Origin: Lachnospiraceae bacterium UBA4348
GTDB taxonomy: Bacteria; Bacillota; Clostridia; Lachnospirales; Lachnospiraceae
Direction of reading: 5' to 3'
Assembly: GCA_002394165.1 (NCBI GenBank)
Contig: DGTA01000025.1
Span: 1 to 24,323 of the forward strand
Length of the DNA: 24,323 nucleotides
The notes under the pieces were generated by a model. That model was not told the origin of the DNA. It saw only the letters and a list, made by a program, of their open reading frames with translations, and searched no databases. Numbering within the stretch: the stretch's first letter is position 1; each line of letters opens with the position of its first letter. A program made the position numbers and the translations under genes. This document shows positions 6,169 to 14,973 of this stretch, in pieces.

Positions 6169-7386
6169 ATGAAAAAACGATACTTGGTTTGTCTGTTTGT
6201 CCTTCTTACCTGCATGCTTTTTGCCATGCCGGCATCTGCCAGATGGGTAAAGGAAAATAACGGATATGTCTATTATACAGGCAAAGGAGTCCGGACAAAT
6301 ACGGTTTGGATCGCCCAGAAGAATGTCGGGATCGTCACGTTTGCGAGCGGGAATACCTACGGCATCAAAAAAGACGGGAGTCTTTTCAAGGGCTGCCTGA
6401 CCTGGAAGTCAAAGACCTATTATTTCAACAGTAAGGGACTCCTGGTCAAGAATAAGTGGATCAAGGGAAGCGGAACAAATATGTTCCACACGGACAAAAA
6501 CGGTGCTCTCCTGGTCAGCCGGATCGCCAAGATCGGCGGAAAATGGTATGGTTTCAATAAAAAAGGTCTGATGATCAGGGGTGCGGCCACCCTCGGAAAG
6601 AAGACCTATTACTTCAGGAAAGACGGCACCATGGTCATAAAAGGCCTTGTCAGGATCAAAGGCAGGATCTTCTTTTTCGGGAACAACGGTGTCATGGTCG
6701 TTTCCAGATGGGCCGGAAGGTATTATTTCAGCAGTAAGGGATATGCACTGACAAACTGCTGGAGGGGAGAGAGATATCTGGGAGCCGACGGAAAATACTG
6801 CATCGGACTTGCCAGGATCGGATCCGATCTCTACTTCTTCAATAATAACGGGACAAAATTCAAGAGCGGTTCAAAGACCGTGAACGGAAAAACCTATCTG
6901 TTCGATGCAAACGGAAAAGCCGTCAACGGCAGCAGCCGTTTTGAGGATTCCTACTACACCGATCCGGTGGTGAGCGATGAAGCGCTCCTGGCGGCGATCA
7001 TTTATTCTGAATCCGGCAATCAGCCCTATTATGGACAGCTGGCCGTCGGACTGGTGATCACCAACCGGATGAGAAGCAGCGAATTCCCGAACAAGCTTAA
7101 AGATGTTATCTACGCAAAACAGCAGTTCGAGCCGACCAGGAACGGAGCTCTGACCAGGTATCTCAAGAACCCGTCCCTTGTATCGGATATGAGCAAAAAA
7201 GCTGCTAAGGTAGTCCTGGCCGCTTACCCGCTGAACAAATATTTTACCACTGACGAAAAAGGAAAGCGGATAAGCATGGAGGGTTACTATTTCTTCATGA
7301 CGAAGCCCGCTTACGACAGACTTGGCCTGAGCTCGGCTTATATCAAGCTTAAGGACCATGTGTTCTTTAAAAGATGGTCCAGATGA
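6169..7386 (+). CDS. Secreted cell-wall hydrolase: wall-binding repeats plus SleB-type catalytic domain
   Basis: Predicted exported enzyme of 405 residues. Residues 1-24 form a signal peptide (MKKR, hydrophobic core, cut near PASA). Residues 25-255 consist of aromatic/glycine repeats of the glucan- or choline-binding type, with recurring patterns such as KTYYFNSKG, KWYGFNKKG, KTYYFRKDG and KTYLFDANG. From about 268 a SleB/CwlJ-like hydrolase domain follows, with YSESGNQPYYGQLAVG, ITNRMRSSEFP and the QQFEP motif; E281 is the likely catalytic glutamate. SleB family members cut peptidoglycan, classically spore cortex, but the repeats suggest action on the vegetative wall. GAAGGGAGG precedes the ATG. 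ruvA starts 22 bases downstream without an obvious promoter of its own. Confidence 0.85.
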   Translation: MKKRYLVCLFVLLTCMLFAMPASARWVKENNGYVYYTGKGVRTNTVWIAQKNVGIVTFASGNTYGIKKDGSLFKGCLTWKSKTYYFNSKGLLVKNKWIKGSGTNMFHTDKNGALLVSRIAKIGGKWYGFNKKGLMIRGAATLGKKTYYFRKDGTMVIKGLVRIKGRIFFFGNNGVMVVSRWAGRYYFSSKGYALTNCWRGERYLGADGKYCIGLARIGSDLYFFNNNGTKFKSGSKTVNGKTYLFDANGKAVNGSSRFEDSYYTDPVVSDEALLAAIIYSESGNQPYYGQLAVGLVITNRMRSSEFPNKLKDVIYAKQQFEPTRNGALTRYLKNPSLVSDMSKKAAKVVLAAYPLNKYFTTDEKGKRISMEGYYFFMTKPAYDRLGLSSAYIKLKDHVFFKRWSR

Positions 7387-7408
7387 CCGGATACGGAAAT
7401 AACAGGAT

Positions 7409-8014
7409 ATGATCACATTTCTCAGCGGAGAGGTCGTCTCCGTGAAAAACAATACACTGATCCTGGATGTGAACAATGTCGGCTACAGGATCTTCGTCTC
7501 GGAAAGGGACGCAAGGTCGATGCCGGCGGCGGGAGAGGAAGTCAGGGTCTACACCTTTTTGAGCGTCCGGGAGGATGCTCTGAATCTGTACGGATTTTTA
7601 TCCGAGGATGATCTTGAGATCTACCGGCGCCTTATCCAGGTGAGCGGGATCGGGCCCAAGGGCGGGCTCGGGATCCTGTCTGTCATGACGGCCAATGAGC
7701 TTCGGATGGCCATCCTGACCGACGACGCGAAGGCGATCTCGAATGCGCCGGGGATCGGGCCCAAGACTGCCAAAAAACTGATCCTTGAAATGAAGGACCG
7801 TGTCGACCTTGAGGATGTCATATCTCATCCGGCGGCAGCGGCTTCATCAGCCGGATCGGATGAACTTGAAAAGAATAAGGCCGAGGCCGTTTCGGTAATG
7901 ACCGCACTGGGCTACTCGGCTTCTGAAGCGCTGCGCGCCGTCCGGAAAGTCCATGTGACAGAGGGGATGAGCGCGGACGATATCCTGCGCAGTGCCCTGC
8001 GCGAAGGGGAGTAA
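7409..8014 (+). CDS. ruvA: Holliday junction branch-migration protein RuvA
   Basis: DNA-binding subunit that holds the four-way junction while RuvB motors drive migration. The 201-residue protein has an N-terminal OB-fold (residues 1-62, with LSGEVVSV and GYRIFVS). Two helix-hairpin-helix motifs follow, VSGIGPKGGLGIL (78-90) and APGIGPKTAKKL (113-124). A linker rich in alanine and serine (141-150) leads to domain III, about 155-201, which contacts RuvB. The ribosome binding site is weak (ACAGGAT), which may mean coupling to the upstream gene. The ruvB start follows immediately. Confidence 0.97.
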   Translation: MITFLSGEVVSVKNNTLILDVNNVGYRIFVSERDARSMPAAGEEVRVYTFLSVREDALNLYGFLSEDDLEIYRRLIQVSGIGPKGGLGILSVMTANELRMAILTDDAKAISNAPGIGPKTAKKLILEMKDRVDLEDVISHPAAAASSAGSDELEKNKAEAVSVMTALGYSASEALRAVRKVHVTEGMSADDILRSALREGE

Positions 8015-8018
8015 CAGT

Positions 8019-9023
8019 TTGGCTGCAAAAGTGCTTAACACGGGAAGAACGGAGGAGGAGAAGGTTTTCGAGCAGTCTCTGCGTCCGAGGTTCCTTGACG
8101 AATATATCGGCCAGGAAAAGGCCAAGAATACTCTGAAGATCTATATAGAGGCTGCCAGGCAGAGAAAAGACACCCTGGACCACGTGCTTTTCTACGGGCC
8201 TCCCGGACTTGGGAAAACAACGCTTGCCGGGATCATTGCCAATGAACTTGGCGTAAAGATGAAGGTCACTTCGGGACCAGCCATAGAAAGGCCGATCGAC
8301 CTGGTCAAGGTCCTGATCAATCTCGGACCGGGCGATGTGCTTTTTATCGATGAGGTGCACCGTCTCAACCGCCAGGTGGAAGAAGTCCTGTACCCGGCGA
8401 TGGAAGATTTCTGTGTGGATGTTGTCCAGCATGAAGGCTCATCGGGAGCCTCGCGCAGGATCCCGCTCGCGCCCTTCACCCTGGTGGGAGCGACTACCAG
8501 GGCAGGTCTTTTAACAGCGCCCTTAAGGGACCGCTTCGGAGTGATCAGCCACCTTGAACTCTACTCGGTGGAGGAACTGAAGACGATCATCCTGCGGTCT
8601 GCAGGCGTACTGAAGGTAGCGATCGACGATGAAGGAGCGCTGGAACTGGCGAGACGGTCCAGGGGAACTCCCAGGCTTGCCAACCGCTTCCTGAAAAGAG
8701 TCAGGGACTACGCCCAGGTAAGATGCGACGGTGTCATCACCGGAAAAACGGCGGCAGAGGCGCTGGATTTTCTTGACGTGGACAGCCTTGGACTGGATAA
8801 TGTTGACAGGGAGATCCTTACCGTCATGATCGAACGCTTCGGCGGAGGTCCCGTGGGACTGGATACCCTCTCTGCATCGATCGGGGAGGATGCCGGCACC
8901 GTGGAGGATGTATATGAGCCCTACCTGATCAAGAACGGGTTTATTATGCGAACTCCCAGAGGAAGAGTCGTACTCGAGAAGACATATCATCATTTCGGTT
9001 TGGAATACGTTAAAGAGGACTGA
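8019..9023 (+). CDS. ruvB: Holliday junction branch-migration helicase RuvB
   Basis: Hexameric AAA+ motor of the RuvABC resolvasome. Starting from TTG at 8019 it is 334 residues, the normal length. AAGGGGAG within the end of ruvA lies 8 bases before this TTG. A GTG at 7992 would overlap ruvA and has no such site. Walker A is GPPGLGKT (60-67), Walker B DEVH begins at 111, the GATTR sensor is at 157-161, and the arginine finger is R170 in LRDRFG. A winged-helix DNA-binding domain ends the protein. It lies 4 bases after the ruvA stop, so the two are co-translated. Confidence 0.96.
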   Translation: MAAKVLNTGRTEEEKVFEQSLRPRFLDEYIGQEKAKNTLKIYIEAARQRKDTLDHVLFYGPPGLGKTTLAGIIANELGVKMKVTSGPAIERPIDLVKVLINLGPGDVLFIDEVHRLNRQVEEVLYPAMEDFCVDVVQHEGSSGASRRIPLAPFTLVGATTRAGLLTAPLRDRFGVISHLELYSVEELKTIILRSAGVLKVAIDDEGALELARRSRGTPRLANRFLKRVRDYAQVRCDGVITGKTAAEALDFLDVDSLGLDNVDREILTVMIERFGGGPVGLDTLSASIGEDAGTVEDVYEPYLIKNGFIMRTPRGRVVLEKTYHHFGLEYVKED

Positions 9024-9068
9024 TCCGGATCTGTTCCGGAGAGCAACTACAGAAAGGCGGAAGTGGCC

Positions 9069-9488
9069 ATGACATCCAAAAACTTCACACAGGTGCTGAT
9101 CGGCGGAAAGATCTACACGCTGGGCGGATATGAAAGTGAAGAATACCTGCAGCGGGTGGCAGGATACCTGAACGGAAAGATCTCGGAGGTAAAAACGCTG
9201 GACGGATATCAGCGGATGACTCCTGAAATGAAAAGCCTCGTGCTCAACCTGAACACGGCGGATGATTATTTCAAATTAAAGAAGCAGGCGGATGAGCTTG
9301 GTGACCAGATCGCCCAGAAGGATAAAGAGCTGTATGAGATCAAACACGAACTGATCTCAGCCCAGATGAAGCTTGAGAGCGTTCAGAATGAGTTGGATTC
9401 CCTGAAAAACGAGGATCGGGAGTACCAGAAAAAGATCGCTGTGCTTGAATCGAAACTTGATGAGGAAGGCAAAAGCAAAAAATCCTGA
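9069..9488 (+). CDS. zapA: Cell division protein ZapA
   Basis: Promotes FtsZ filament bundling at the division site. The 139-residue protein has the N-terminal ZapA head (about 1-70, with VLIGGKIYTLGGYESEEYL and VAGYLNGKI) and a long C-terminal coiled coil (about 70-135) rich in Glu, Lys and Leu. The ATG at 9069 is preferred because AAAGGCGG lies 8 bases upstream; a GTG at 9063 is too close to that site. It comes 45 bases after ruvB and ahead of a hairpin. The coiled coil is longer than in the E. coli protein, as is common in Firmicutes. Confidence 0.88.
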   Translation: MTSKNFTQVLIGGKIYTLGGYESEEYLQRVAGYLNGKISEVKTLDGYQRMTPEMKSLVLNLNTADDYFKLKKQADELGDQIAQKDKELYEIKHELISAQMKLESVQNELDSLKNEDREYQKKIAVLESKLDEEGKSKKS

Positions 9489-9493
9489 CCAGT

Positions 9494-9538
9494 AAAGCCG
9501 CATCGTATTCCCCGGCGGGAGACAATGCGGCTTTTAGT
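9494..9538 (+). terminator. Probable terminator after zapA
   Basis: AAAGCCGCAT (9494-9503) pairs with ATGCGGCTTT (9525-9534), followed by a short T-rich tail (TTTTAGTT). The loop is 21 bases with a possible small inner stem, and the tail is weak, so termination may be partial. Confidence 0.6.
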
Positions 9539-9568
9539 TATCCGGAAGGCTGTGAGGACTGAATAATA

Positions 9569-12028
9569 ATGAAACTGAAAAGACCGGAATTGCTGTCCCC
9601 GGGCGGCTCGGGTGAAGGGATCCGTGCCTGTATCTGTGCGGGAGCGGATGCTGTTTATGCGGGCGGATCCATGTTCGGTGCGCGGGCATATGCGAATAAT
9701 CCTGACGAGAACGAGATGCTCGATGCGATCGAGATGTGCCATCTTAACGGGAAAAAGCTTTATCTGACTGTAAACACGCTGCTGCGTGAGGATGAACTGG
9801 AACACAGGCTCTATGATTATCTCCTTCCATATTACGAAAAAGGGCTGGATGCCGTCCTTGTCCAGGATCTGGGAGTCCTCTCTTTTATAAAGGATCATTT
9901 CCCGGGGCTCGATATTCACGCGAGTACCCAGATGAGTATTTCCTGTGCTGACGGGGCCGCCATGATGAAGGAGCTGGGATGCACCCGGATCGTTCCCGCC
10001 AGGGAACTGTCTCTGGAAGAGATCGAAAAGATACACCGAAGCGTTGACATCGAGATCGAGACCTTCGCCCACGGAGCCCTGTGCTTCTGCTATTCCGGCC
10101 AGTGCCTGATGAGCAGTATGATCGGAGGCAGGAGCGGAAACCGCGGCCGCTGTGCACAGCCGTGCCGTCAGCTCTACTCTCTTGATAATGGAAAGCCGCA
10201 GTATCGCCTGAGCCTGAAGGATATCAATACCCTGAAGATCCTTCCGCTCATTCTCCGTGCAGGAGTCACAAGCCTCAAGCTGGAAGGCAGGATGAAGAGA
10301 ACGGAATATGCGGCAGGTGTGACTGCGATCTACCGTAAATACCTTGACCGTGCCGTACGTTTCCTTGAGAATGGGGATGACCTCGGAAACTGGAGAGTAG
10401 AGGAGGAAGATGAAAGGATCCTGATGGATCTGTATAACCGCGGGGGATTTTCAACCGGTTATTACCAGATCCCCAAGGGTGCGGAAATGATGACTCCCGG
10501 AAGACCGAACCATGCGGGAACGAAGGCCTTCGAGGTCGCCGCTGCCGACCGGTCGCAGGTGCGGCTTAAAGCACTGGAGGCGGTCCGGGAGGGCGATGCC
10601 ATTGAAGTGTACGACCGCAACGGAGCCGGAAGTGATGAGATCATCATGTCAAGATCTCTGCGCAGGGGAGAGGTATGCACCATGCCGGCCAAAGGGGCAT
10701 TAAAAAAGCTCCGCGCCGGTCAGGTGCTCCGGAGAGTCCGCTCGGAAAAACTGCTCGAACAGATACGCAGCGATTTTGTTACGGGAAATCCTGCGGTAAA
10801 AATAAAGGGAAAATTCATTTTCAGGAGAGGCGAAGCGATTACACTGGAACTGGAGCATCCGGCCGCCTCGGTGACCGTTTCCGGGGAAGTACCTCAGGAA
10901 GCCCTCAGCCGGCCTCTTGCGCGCCATGACCTGGAGCGCCAGCTTCTGAAGACCGGCGGGACGGACATGGTCTTTGAGAACCTGGATATTTCCTGTGAGG
11001 ACGGCCTGTTCCTTCCGATGGGGGAGATCGCCGCTCTTCGAAGAGAAGGCCTTGAAAAACTGAGGGAAGCCATTCTTCTTCCGTATGAAAGAAAAGCACC
11101 GGAGGAGAAAACGGCGGTTTTGAGTGAGGCTGAAGGTGAGGAAACGGACGCTCTGTCGGATAAAGTGAGCATAACCGCATGGGTAACAACAAAGGAACAG
11201 CTTCGCGCTGTCCTTACATGCGAAAAGATCGGGCGCATCTGCCTTGACAGCACCCGGTATATGCCGCCCGCTCCCGCGCTGGGGAGGCGAAGAGCGGCTG
11301 AAGGGGACGTGCAGGCCTACCGAAAAGAATTTTGTGCTGATGCGCATATGATCCGCTCGGCCGGAAAAGTATGCCTGCTGGCTTTGCCGAATGTCTGGAG
11401 GGAACAGGCTGTTAATGCATTTGAAACCGTGTTTGACGAAGAAACGCTGAATCTTGCGGATGTTTTGGTTCTTCGGAACCTGCAGCAGCTTTATTCATGC
11501 CGCGAACGGTATCCAGGGAAGAAAATGCTTGCAGGCCAGGAGATCTATTCCTGGAACGCCAGGGCGCGGAGGATGATCCGGAGCTTTGGCGCATCGGATA
11601 TGGTCAGTGCAGAGCTCAACAGACAACAGATCCTGCCCGGATCGGGAGGCATGGTGATCTACGGACGGACACTGCTGATGACGACGGCCCAGTGCCTGGG
11701 CCTGAACGAGGAAAAATGTACCGGGCGGGACAGTTTCATGACGATGACGGACAGGACGAAGGCTGTGTTTCCGGTCAGGAGATGCTGCGGTGTCTGTTCC
11801 AATCTGATCTATAACGGTGCTATTCTTGACCTGACGGGGAATGCGCGGGAAGTCTTAAGCTGCGGATGCAGTAGCCTGCACATCCAGTTTACGACGGAGG
11901 ATGAAGACCGGGTTAAAAAGACGGCGGCAAAAGTGTGCGCCGCCTTCCTCGGCGATGGACCGGCTCCCTTAAAGGAGACCGGAACGCGGGAGGGAACCCG
12001 GGGACACTTTAAAAGGGGAGTCGAATAG
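9569..12028 (+). CDS. U32-family protein (RNA hydroxylation-type, long form)
   Basis: Labelled peptidase U32 in databases, but characterised relatives (RlhA, TrhO/TrhP group) are iron-sulfur-associated proteins needed for hydroxylation of rRNA or tRNA. The 819-residue length is the long form. An N-terminal TIM-barrel-like U32 domain covers about 1-270 (KRPELLSPGG, ADAVYAGG, HASTQMS). The conserved cysteine cluster is C172 in HGALC, C179 in YSGQC, and C195 and C199 in RGRCAQPCR. LKLEGRMK and the DUF3656 region follow. The C-terminal part has another cysteine group (RCCGVC, CGCS). GAGGAC lies upstream of the ATG. The SEDS gene starts 7 bases after the stop. Whether the target is tRNA or 23S rRNA cannot be read from sequence. 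Confidence 0.85.
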   Translation: MKLKRPELLSPGGSGEGIRACICAGADAVYAGGSMFGARAYANNPDENEMLDAIEMCHLNGKKLYLTVNTLLREDELEHRLYDYLLPYYEKGLDAVLVQDLGVLSFIKDHFPGLDIHASTQMSISCADGAAMMKELGCTRIVPARELSLEEIEKIHRSVDIEIETFAHGALCFCYSGQCLMSSMIGGRSGNRGRCAQPCRQLYSLDNGKPQYRLSLKDINTLKILPLILRAGVTSLKLEGRMKRTEYAAGVTAIYRKYLDRAVRFLENGDDLGNWRVEEEDERILMDLYNRGGFSTGYYQIPKGAEMMTPGRPNHAGTKAFEVAAADRSQVRLKALEAVREGDAIEVYDRNGAGSDEIIMSRSLRRGEVCTMPAKGALKKLRAGQVLRRVRSEKLLEQIRSDFVTGNPAVKIKGKFIFRRGEAITLELEHPAASVTVSGEVPQEALSRPLARHDLERQLLKTGGTDMVFENLDISCEDGLFLPMGEIAALRREGLEKLREAILLPYERKAPEEKTAVLSEAEGEETDALSDKVSITAWVTTKEQLRAVLTCEKIGRICLDSTRYMPPAPALGRRRAAEGDVQAYRKEFCADAHMIRSAGKVCLLALPNVWREQAVNAFETVFDEETLNLADVLVLRNLQQLYSCRERYPGKKMLAGQEIYSWNARARRMIRSFGASDMVSAELNRQQILPGSGGMVIYGRTLLMTTAQCLGLNEEKCTGRDSFMTMTDRTKAVFPVRRCCGVCSNLIYNGAILDLTGNAREVLSCGCSSLHIQFTTEDEDRVKKTAAKVCAAFLGDGPAPLKETGTREGTRGHFKRGVE

Positions 12029-12035
12029 GAGAATC

Positions 12036-13430
12036 ATGTCCATCGCAAGCCTTACCAACATCAAAGAGATCCTGATCCAGGCCTCAAGATACCTGATCAT
12101 CTTCCTGATGGTCATCTATACGGCCCAGTCCTATATCGTGTTCGCCAGGAGCGGACGCTCCAGGAGGAACCTGTTCCTGAGACAGAATCTGGCGATGTTC
12201 ACCATACATTTTATCGGTTACCTGATCCTTTACCTGGAACAGGGCGGGGTCAAGATCCTGCTGTTTTACGGGGCGCAGGTCATGTATCTCCTGGCTGTGC
12301 TCCTCCTGATGCAGGGTTTTTATCCCAGACTTTCGAGACTTCTGCTCAACCATATGTGCATGCTCAGCAGTATCGGGTTCATCATGATCGCCAGGCTGGC
12401 ATACGATTCGGCTGTCAGACAGTTCGTGATCGTCGCCGGCGGGACGATAGCAGCTCTTCTTATCCCTGTCATCGTCAGGAAGGTAATGGGGCTTTCGAGA
12501 CTGACCTGGGCATATGTATTCGTAGGGATCGGCATGCTCGGACTGGTGCTGGCAGCCGCCAGGGTGACAAACGGAGCCAGGATCAATATTGAGATACACG
12601 GGTTTACCTTCGCGCCCTCGGAGTTTGTCAAGATCATCTATGTGTTTGCCGTCGCCGGACTCGTTAAAGAGGCGGGCGACCTGAAAAAACTGACGCTGGC
12701 GGCCATGCTGGCGGCAGTGCATGTTCTTCTTCTGGTGGTCTCCAAGGACCTTGGGAGCGCGCTGATCTTTTATATCGCTTTTCTGGTCGTCCTGTTTGCC
12801 GGGACGAAAAATCCGTTCCTGGTGCTGGCCGGGATCCTGGCCGGGATCCTGGCGGCGACGGCGGCTTATTTCCTGTTTTCACATGTAAAGGTGCGCGTTG
12901 ACGTGTGGCTCGATCCCTTTGCGGATTATACCGGCAAGGGTTACCAGATCAGTCAGTCACTGTTTTCCCTCGCGGCCGGAGGATGGTTCGGCACCGGGCT
13001 GGGGCTGGGATCGCCGGGTACGATCCCGTTTGTCCAGCAGGATTTCATGTTTTCGGCGATCACCGAGGAGCTGGGAGCGATCTTTTCGGTCTGCCTGGTG
13101 GCCGTGTGCCTGAGCTGTTTCATTATGTTTATCAATGTGGCGATGAAGCTTTCGAACACATTTTACAGGCTGGTGGCGGTCGGACTGGGTACGACCTATG
13201 CTGTCCAGGTATTCCTTACGGTCGGCGGGGGCATCAAACTGATCCCGATGACGGGGGTGACGCTGCCGCTGGTCAGCTACGGAGGAAGCTCCGCCCTGAG
13301 CACGATCGCTATGTTTTCGATCGTACAGGGACTGTACATGATGCGTGTTGATGAGGTGGATAAGGATGAGGAAGAACGAAGATCCGGACCTGAGAGATAT
13401 CCGGATCAGGGAAGTGAAGCTTGGCAGTGA
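12036..13430 (+). CDS. SEDS peptidoglycan glycosyltransferase, FtsW/RodA/SpoVE family
   Basis: Integral membrane polymerase that builds glycan strands from lipid II with a class B penicillin-binding protein. The 464-residue protein has about a dozen hydrophobic segments. Family hallmarks include FAPSEFVKI (192-200), SKDLGSALIFY (236-246), the WLDPFADYTGKGYQ loop (291-304, with D297 matching the catalytic aspartate of RodA), and PMTGVTLPLVSYGGSS near the C-terminus. Residues 1-95 hold extra membrane segments compared with classic RodA. The C-terminal tail is charged and overlaps the next gene by 65 bases. I cannot decide between RodA, FtsW and SpoVE roles, so no symbol is given. Confidence 0.92.
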   Translation: MSIASLTNIKEILIQASRYLIIFLMVIYTAQSYIVFARSGRSRRNLFLRQNLAMFTIHFIGYLILYLEQGGVKILLFYGAQVMYLLAVLLLMQGFYPRLSRLLLNHMCMLSSIGFIMIARLAYDSAVRQFVIVAGGTIAALLIPVIVRKVMGLSRLTWAYVFVGIGMLGLVLAAARVTNGARINIEIHGFTFAPSEFVKIIYVFAVAGLVKEAGDLKKLTLAAMLAAVHVLLLVVSKDLGSALIFYIAFLVVLFAGTKNPFLVLAGILAGILAATAAYFLFSHVKVRVDVWLDPFADYTGKGYQISQSLFSLAAGGWFGTGLGLGSPGTIPFVQQDFMFSAITEELGAIFSVCLVAVCLSCFIMFINVAMKLSNTFYRLVAVGLGTTYAVQVFLTVGGGIKLIPMTGVTLPLVSYGGSSALSTIAMFSIVQGLYMMRVDEVDKDEEERRSGPERYPDQGSEAWQ

Positions 13431-14871
13431 GAGCTCTCCTTTGCGGACGGAGGACACTGTTCCTGGACGAAATACCGAACTGGTGATCATTACCTATGTG
13501 TTCGCCGGTCTTTTTCTGCTGCTCGCCGGTTACCTGATCTGGTTCCAGATCTTCAGGCGCCCGGCTGTAAAGAAAAATGTTTACAATACCCGCGAGGAGG
13601 TCACGACCGACCGGGTGATCAGAGGCGCGATCCTCTCTCGGGACGGGACAAGGATCGCCTATACCGATGTTGACTACACCGGAAATGAGGTGCGCGTCTA
13701 TCCCTATGCCAATATTTTCTCCCACACGGTCGGCTATGCAACGAACGGCCGGTCGGGACTGGAGGCGTCGCTTAACAGTATCCTGATGAATTCCCATTCT
13801 TCCCTGCTCGACCAGATCCAGAACGCCTATGACAACAAGAAGGTCCAGGGGGACAACGTGATCGTGACATTGGATCCGAAGCTTCAGCAGGCAGCTTATT
13901 ATGCACTTGGCGACCGCCGCGGGGCAGTCGTGGTGATGGAGCCGGACAGCGGGAAGATCCTTGCGATGGTCTCAAAGCCTGATTTTGATCCCAACACGAT
14001 CGCGTGGGACTGGGAACAGCTTACCGGTAATGAGAACAGTACCAATCTTCTTAACCGTGCGACGCAGGGACTGTATCCTCCCGGATCCACATTCAAGATC
14101 CTTACGACCCTGGCCTACATGAGGCAGAATCCCGAAAACTTTGAAAGCTTTCTCTATAACTGCCAGGGAAGCCTGTACCGGGACGAGGTCAATATCACCT
14201 GTTATGACGGCCATGTTCACGGAGAACAGACACTGGATACGGCCTTCGCAAATTCCTGCAATACAGCGTATGCCACGATCGGTCTGTCTCTGGATAAAGC
14301 TGCTTTCAGGAAGATGACGGAAAAATTCTTCTTCAACCGCCAGCTGCCCGGGGATATCCCCCATCAGTCCAGCGTATTCGCACTTGACCGCAATTCTTCG
14401 GAGGCGGAGTGCATGACGACGGCGATCGGACAGGGGGATACCCTGGTGACGCCGCTTCATATGGCGATGATCACTTCGGCGATCGCCAACGGAGGCATCA
14501 TGATGAAACCCATGCTCGTATCGAGCGTGGAGACATACGAGGGGGCAATGGTCGAAGAGAGAAAACCCTCCATCGCCGGCCAGCTGATGACGGTCGACGA
14601 GGCCCAGGCGCTGAACGGCATGATGGAAAAGGTCGTGAAGGAGGGGACTGCCCAGGCCCTGTCCTGGAACAGTTACAGCGTTGCGGGAAAGACCGGCTCG
14701 GCCGAGTATGATACGGGAGAGTACCGGGGAACCCATTCCTGGTTTGTCGGATACTCCAACGTGGAGGACCCGGACATCGCGCTGGCAGTGATCGCGGAAG
14801 ACGGCGGAACCGGCTCCGAGACGGCGGTCCCCATCGCCCAGCAGATCTTCGACGCGTACTATTACTCATAA
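13366..14871 (+). CDS. Class B penicillin-binding protein (transpeptidase), PbpA/PBP2-like
   Basis: Crosslinks peptidoglycan as partner of the SEDS polymerase encoded just before it. From the ATG at 13366 it is 501 residues. A short cytoplasmic tail is followed by one membrane anchor (about 39-63), a short pedestal domain (about 80-160, with RGAILSRDGTRIAYTD and GLEASLN), then the transpeptidase domain. The active-site motifs are intact: SxxK at S241-K244 in PPGSTFK, SxN at S297-N299 in ANSCNT, and KTG at 442-444. There are no PASTA repeats, so it is unlike SpoVD or PBP2x. AGGTGG lies 6 bases before this ATG. It overlaps the SEDS gene by 65 bases, which points to coupling. Confidence 0.92.
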   Translation: MRKNEDPDLRDIRIREVKLGSESSPLRTEDTVPGRNTELVIITYVFAGLFLLLAGYLIWFQIFRRPAVKKNVYNTREEVTTDRVIRGAILSRDGTRIAYTDVDYTGNEVRVYPYANIFSHTVGYATNGRSGLEASLNSILMNSHSSLLDQIQNAYDNKKVQGDNVIVTLDPKLQQAAYYALGDRRGAVVVMEPDSGKILAMVSKPDFDPNTIAWDWEQLTGNENSTNLLNRATQGLYPPGSTFKILTTLAYMRQNPENFESFLYNCQGSLYRDEVNITCYDGHVHGEQTLDTAFANSCNTAYATIGLSLDKAAFRKMTEKFFFNRQLPGDIPHQSSVFALDRNSSEAECMTTAIGQGDTLVTPLHMAMITSAIANGGIMMKPMLVSSVETYEGAMVEERKPSIAGQLMTVDEAQALNGMMEKVVKEGTAQALSWNSYSVAGKTGSAEYDTGEYRGTHSWFVGYSNVEDPDIALAVIAEDGGTGSETAVPIAQQIFDAYYYS

Positions 14872-14898
14872 TCAGCGGCTGAAATAAAAGATTAATGG

Positions 14899-14928
14899 TT
14901 GTCACGGTCGTTGGAATTGTCGTATACT
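14899..14928 (+). promoter_or_regulatory. Promoter of the NUDIX/GerW operon
   Basis: TTGTCA (14899-14904), 18 bases, then TATACT (14923-14928). Transcription is predicted to start near 14935, about 40 bases before the NUDIX gene. No clear terminator separates it from the penicillin-binding protein gene. Confidence 0.65.
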
Positions 14929-14973
14929 GAGAGTAATTTATAACTAACACAACGCTTTCAGGAGGAGATTGCA

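Noticed and set aside
9383..10072. 229-codon minus-strand frame opposite the U32 gene
   Set aside because: No motif, and it spans the zapA end, a terminator and the start of the U32 gene in antisense.
14872..14898. Possible terminator after the penicillin-binding protein gene
   Set aside because: Only a four-base TCAG/CTGA stem is present and no T run follows, so read-through into the NUDIX operon cannot be excluded.
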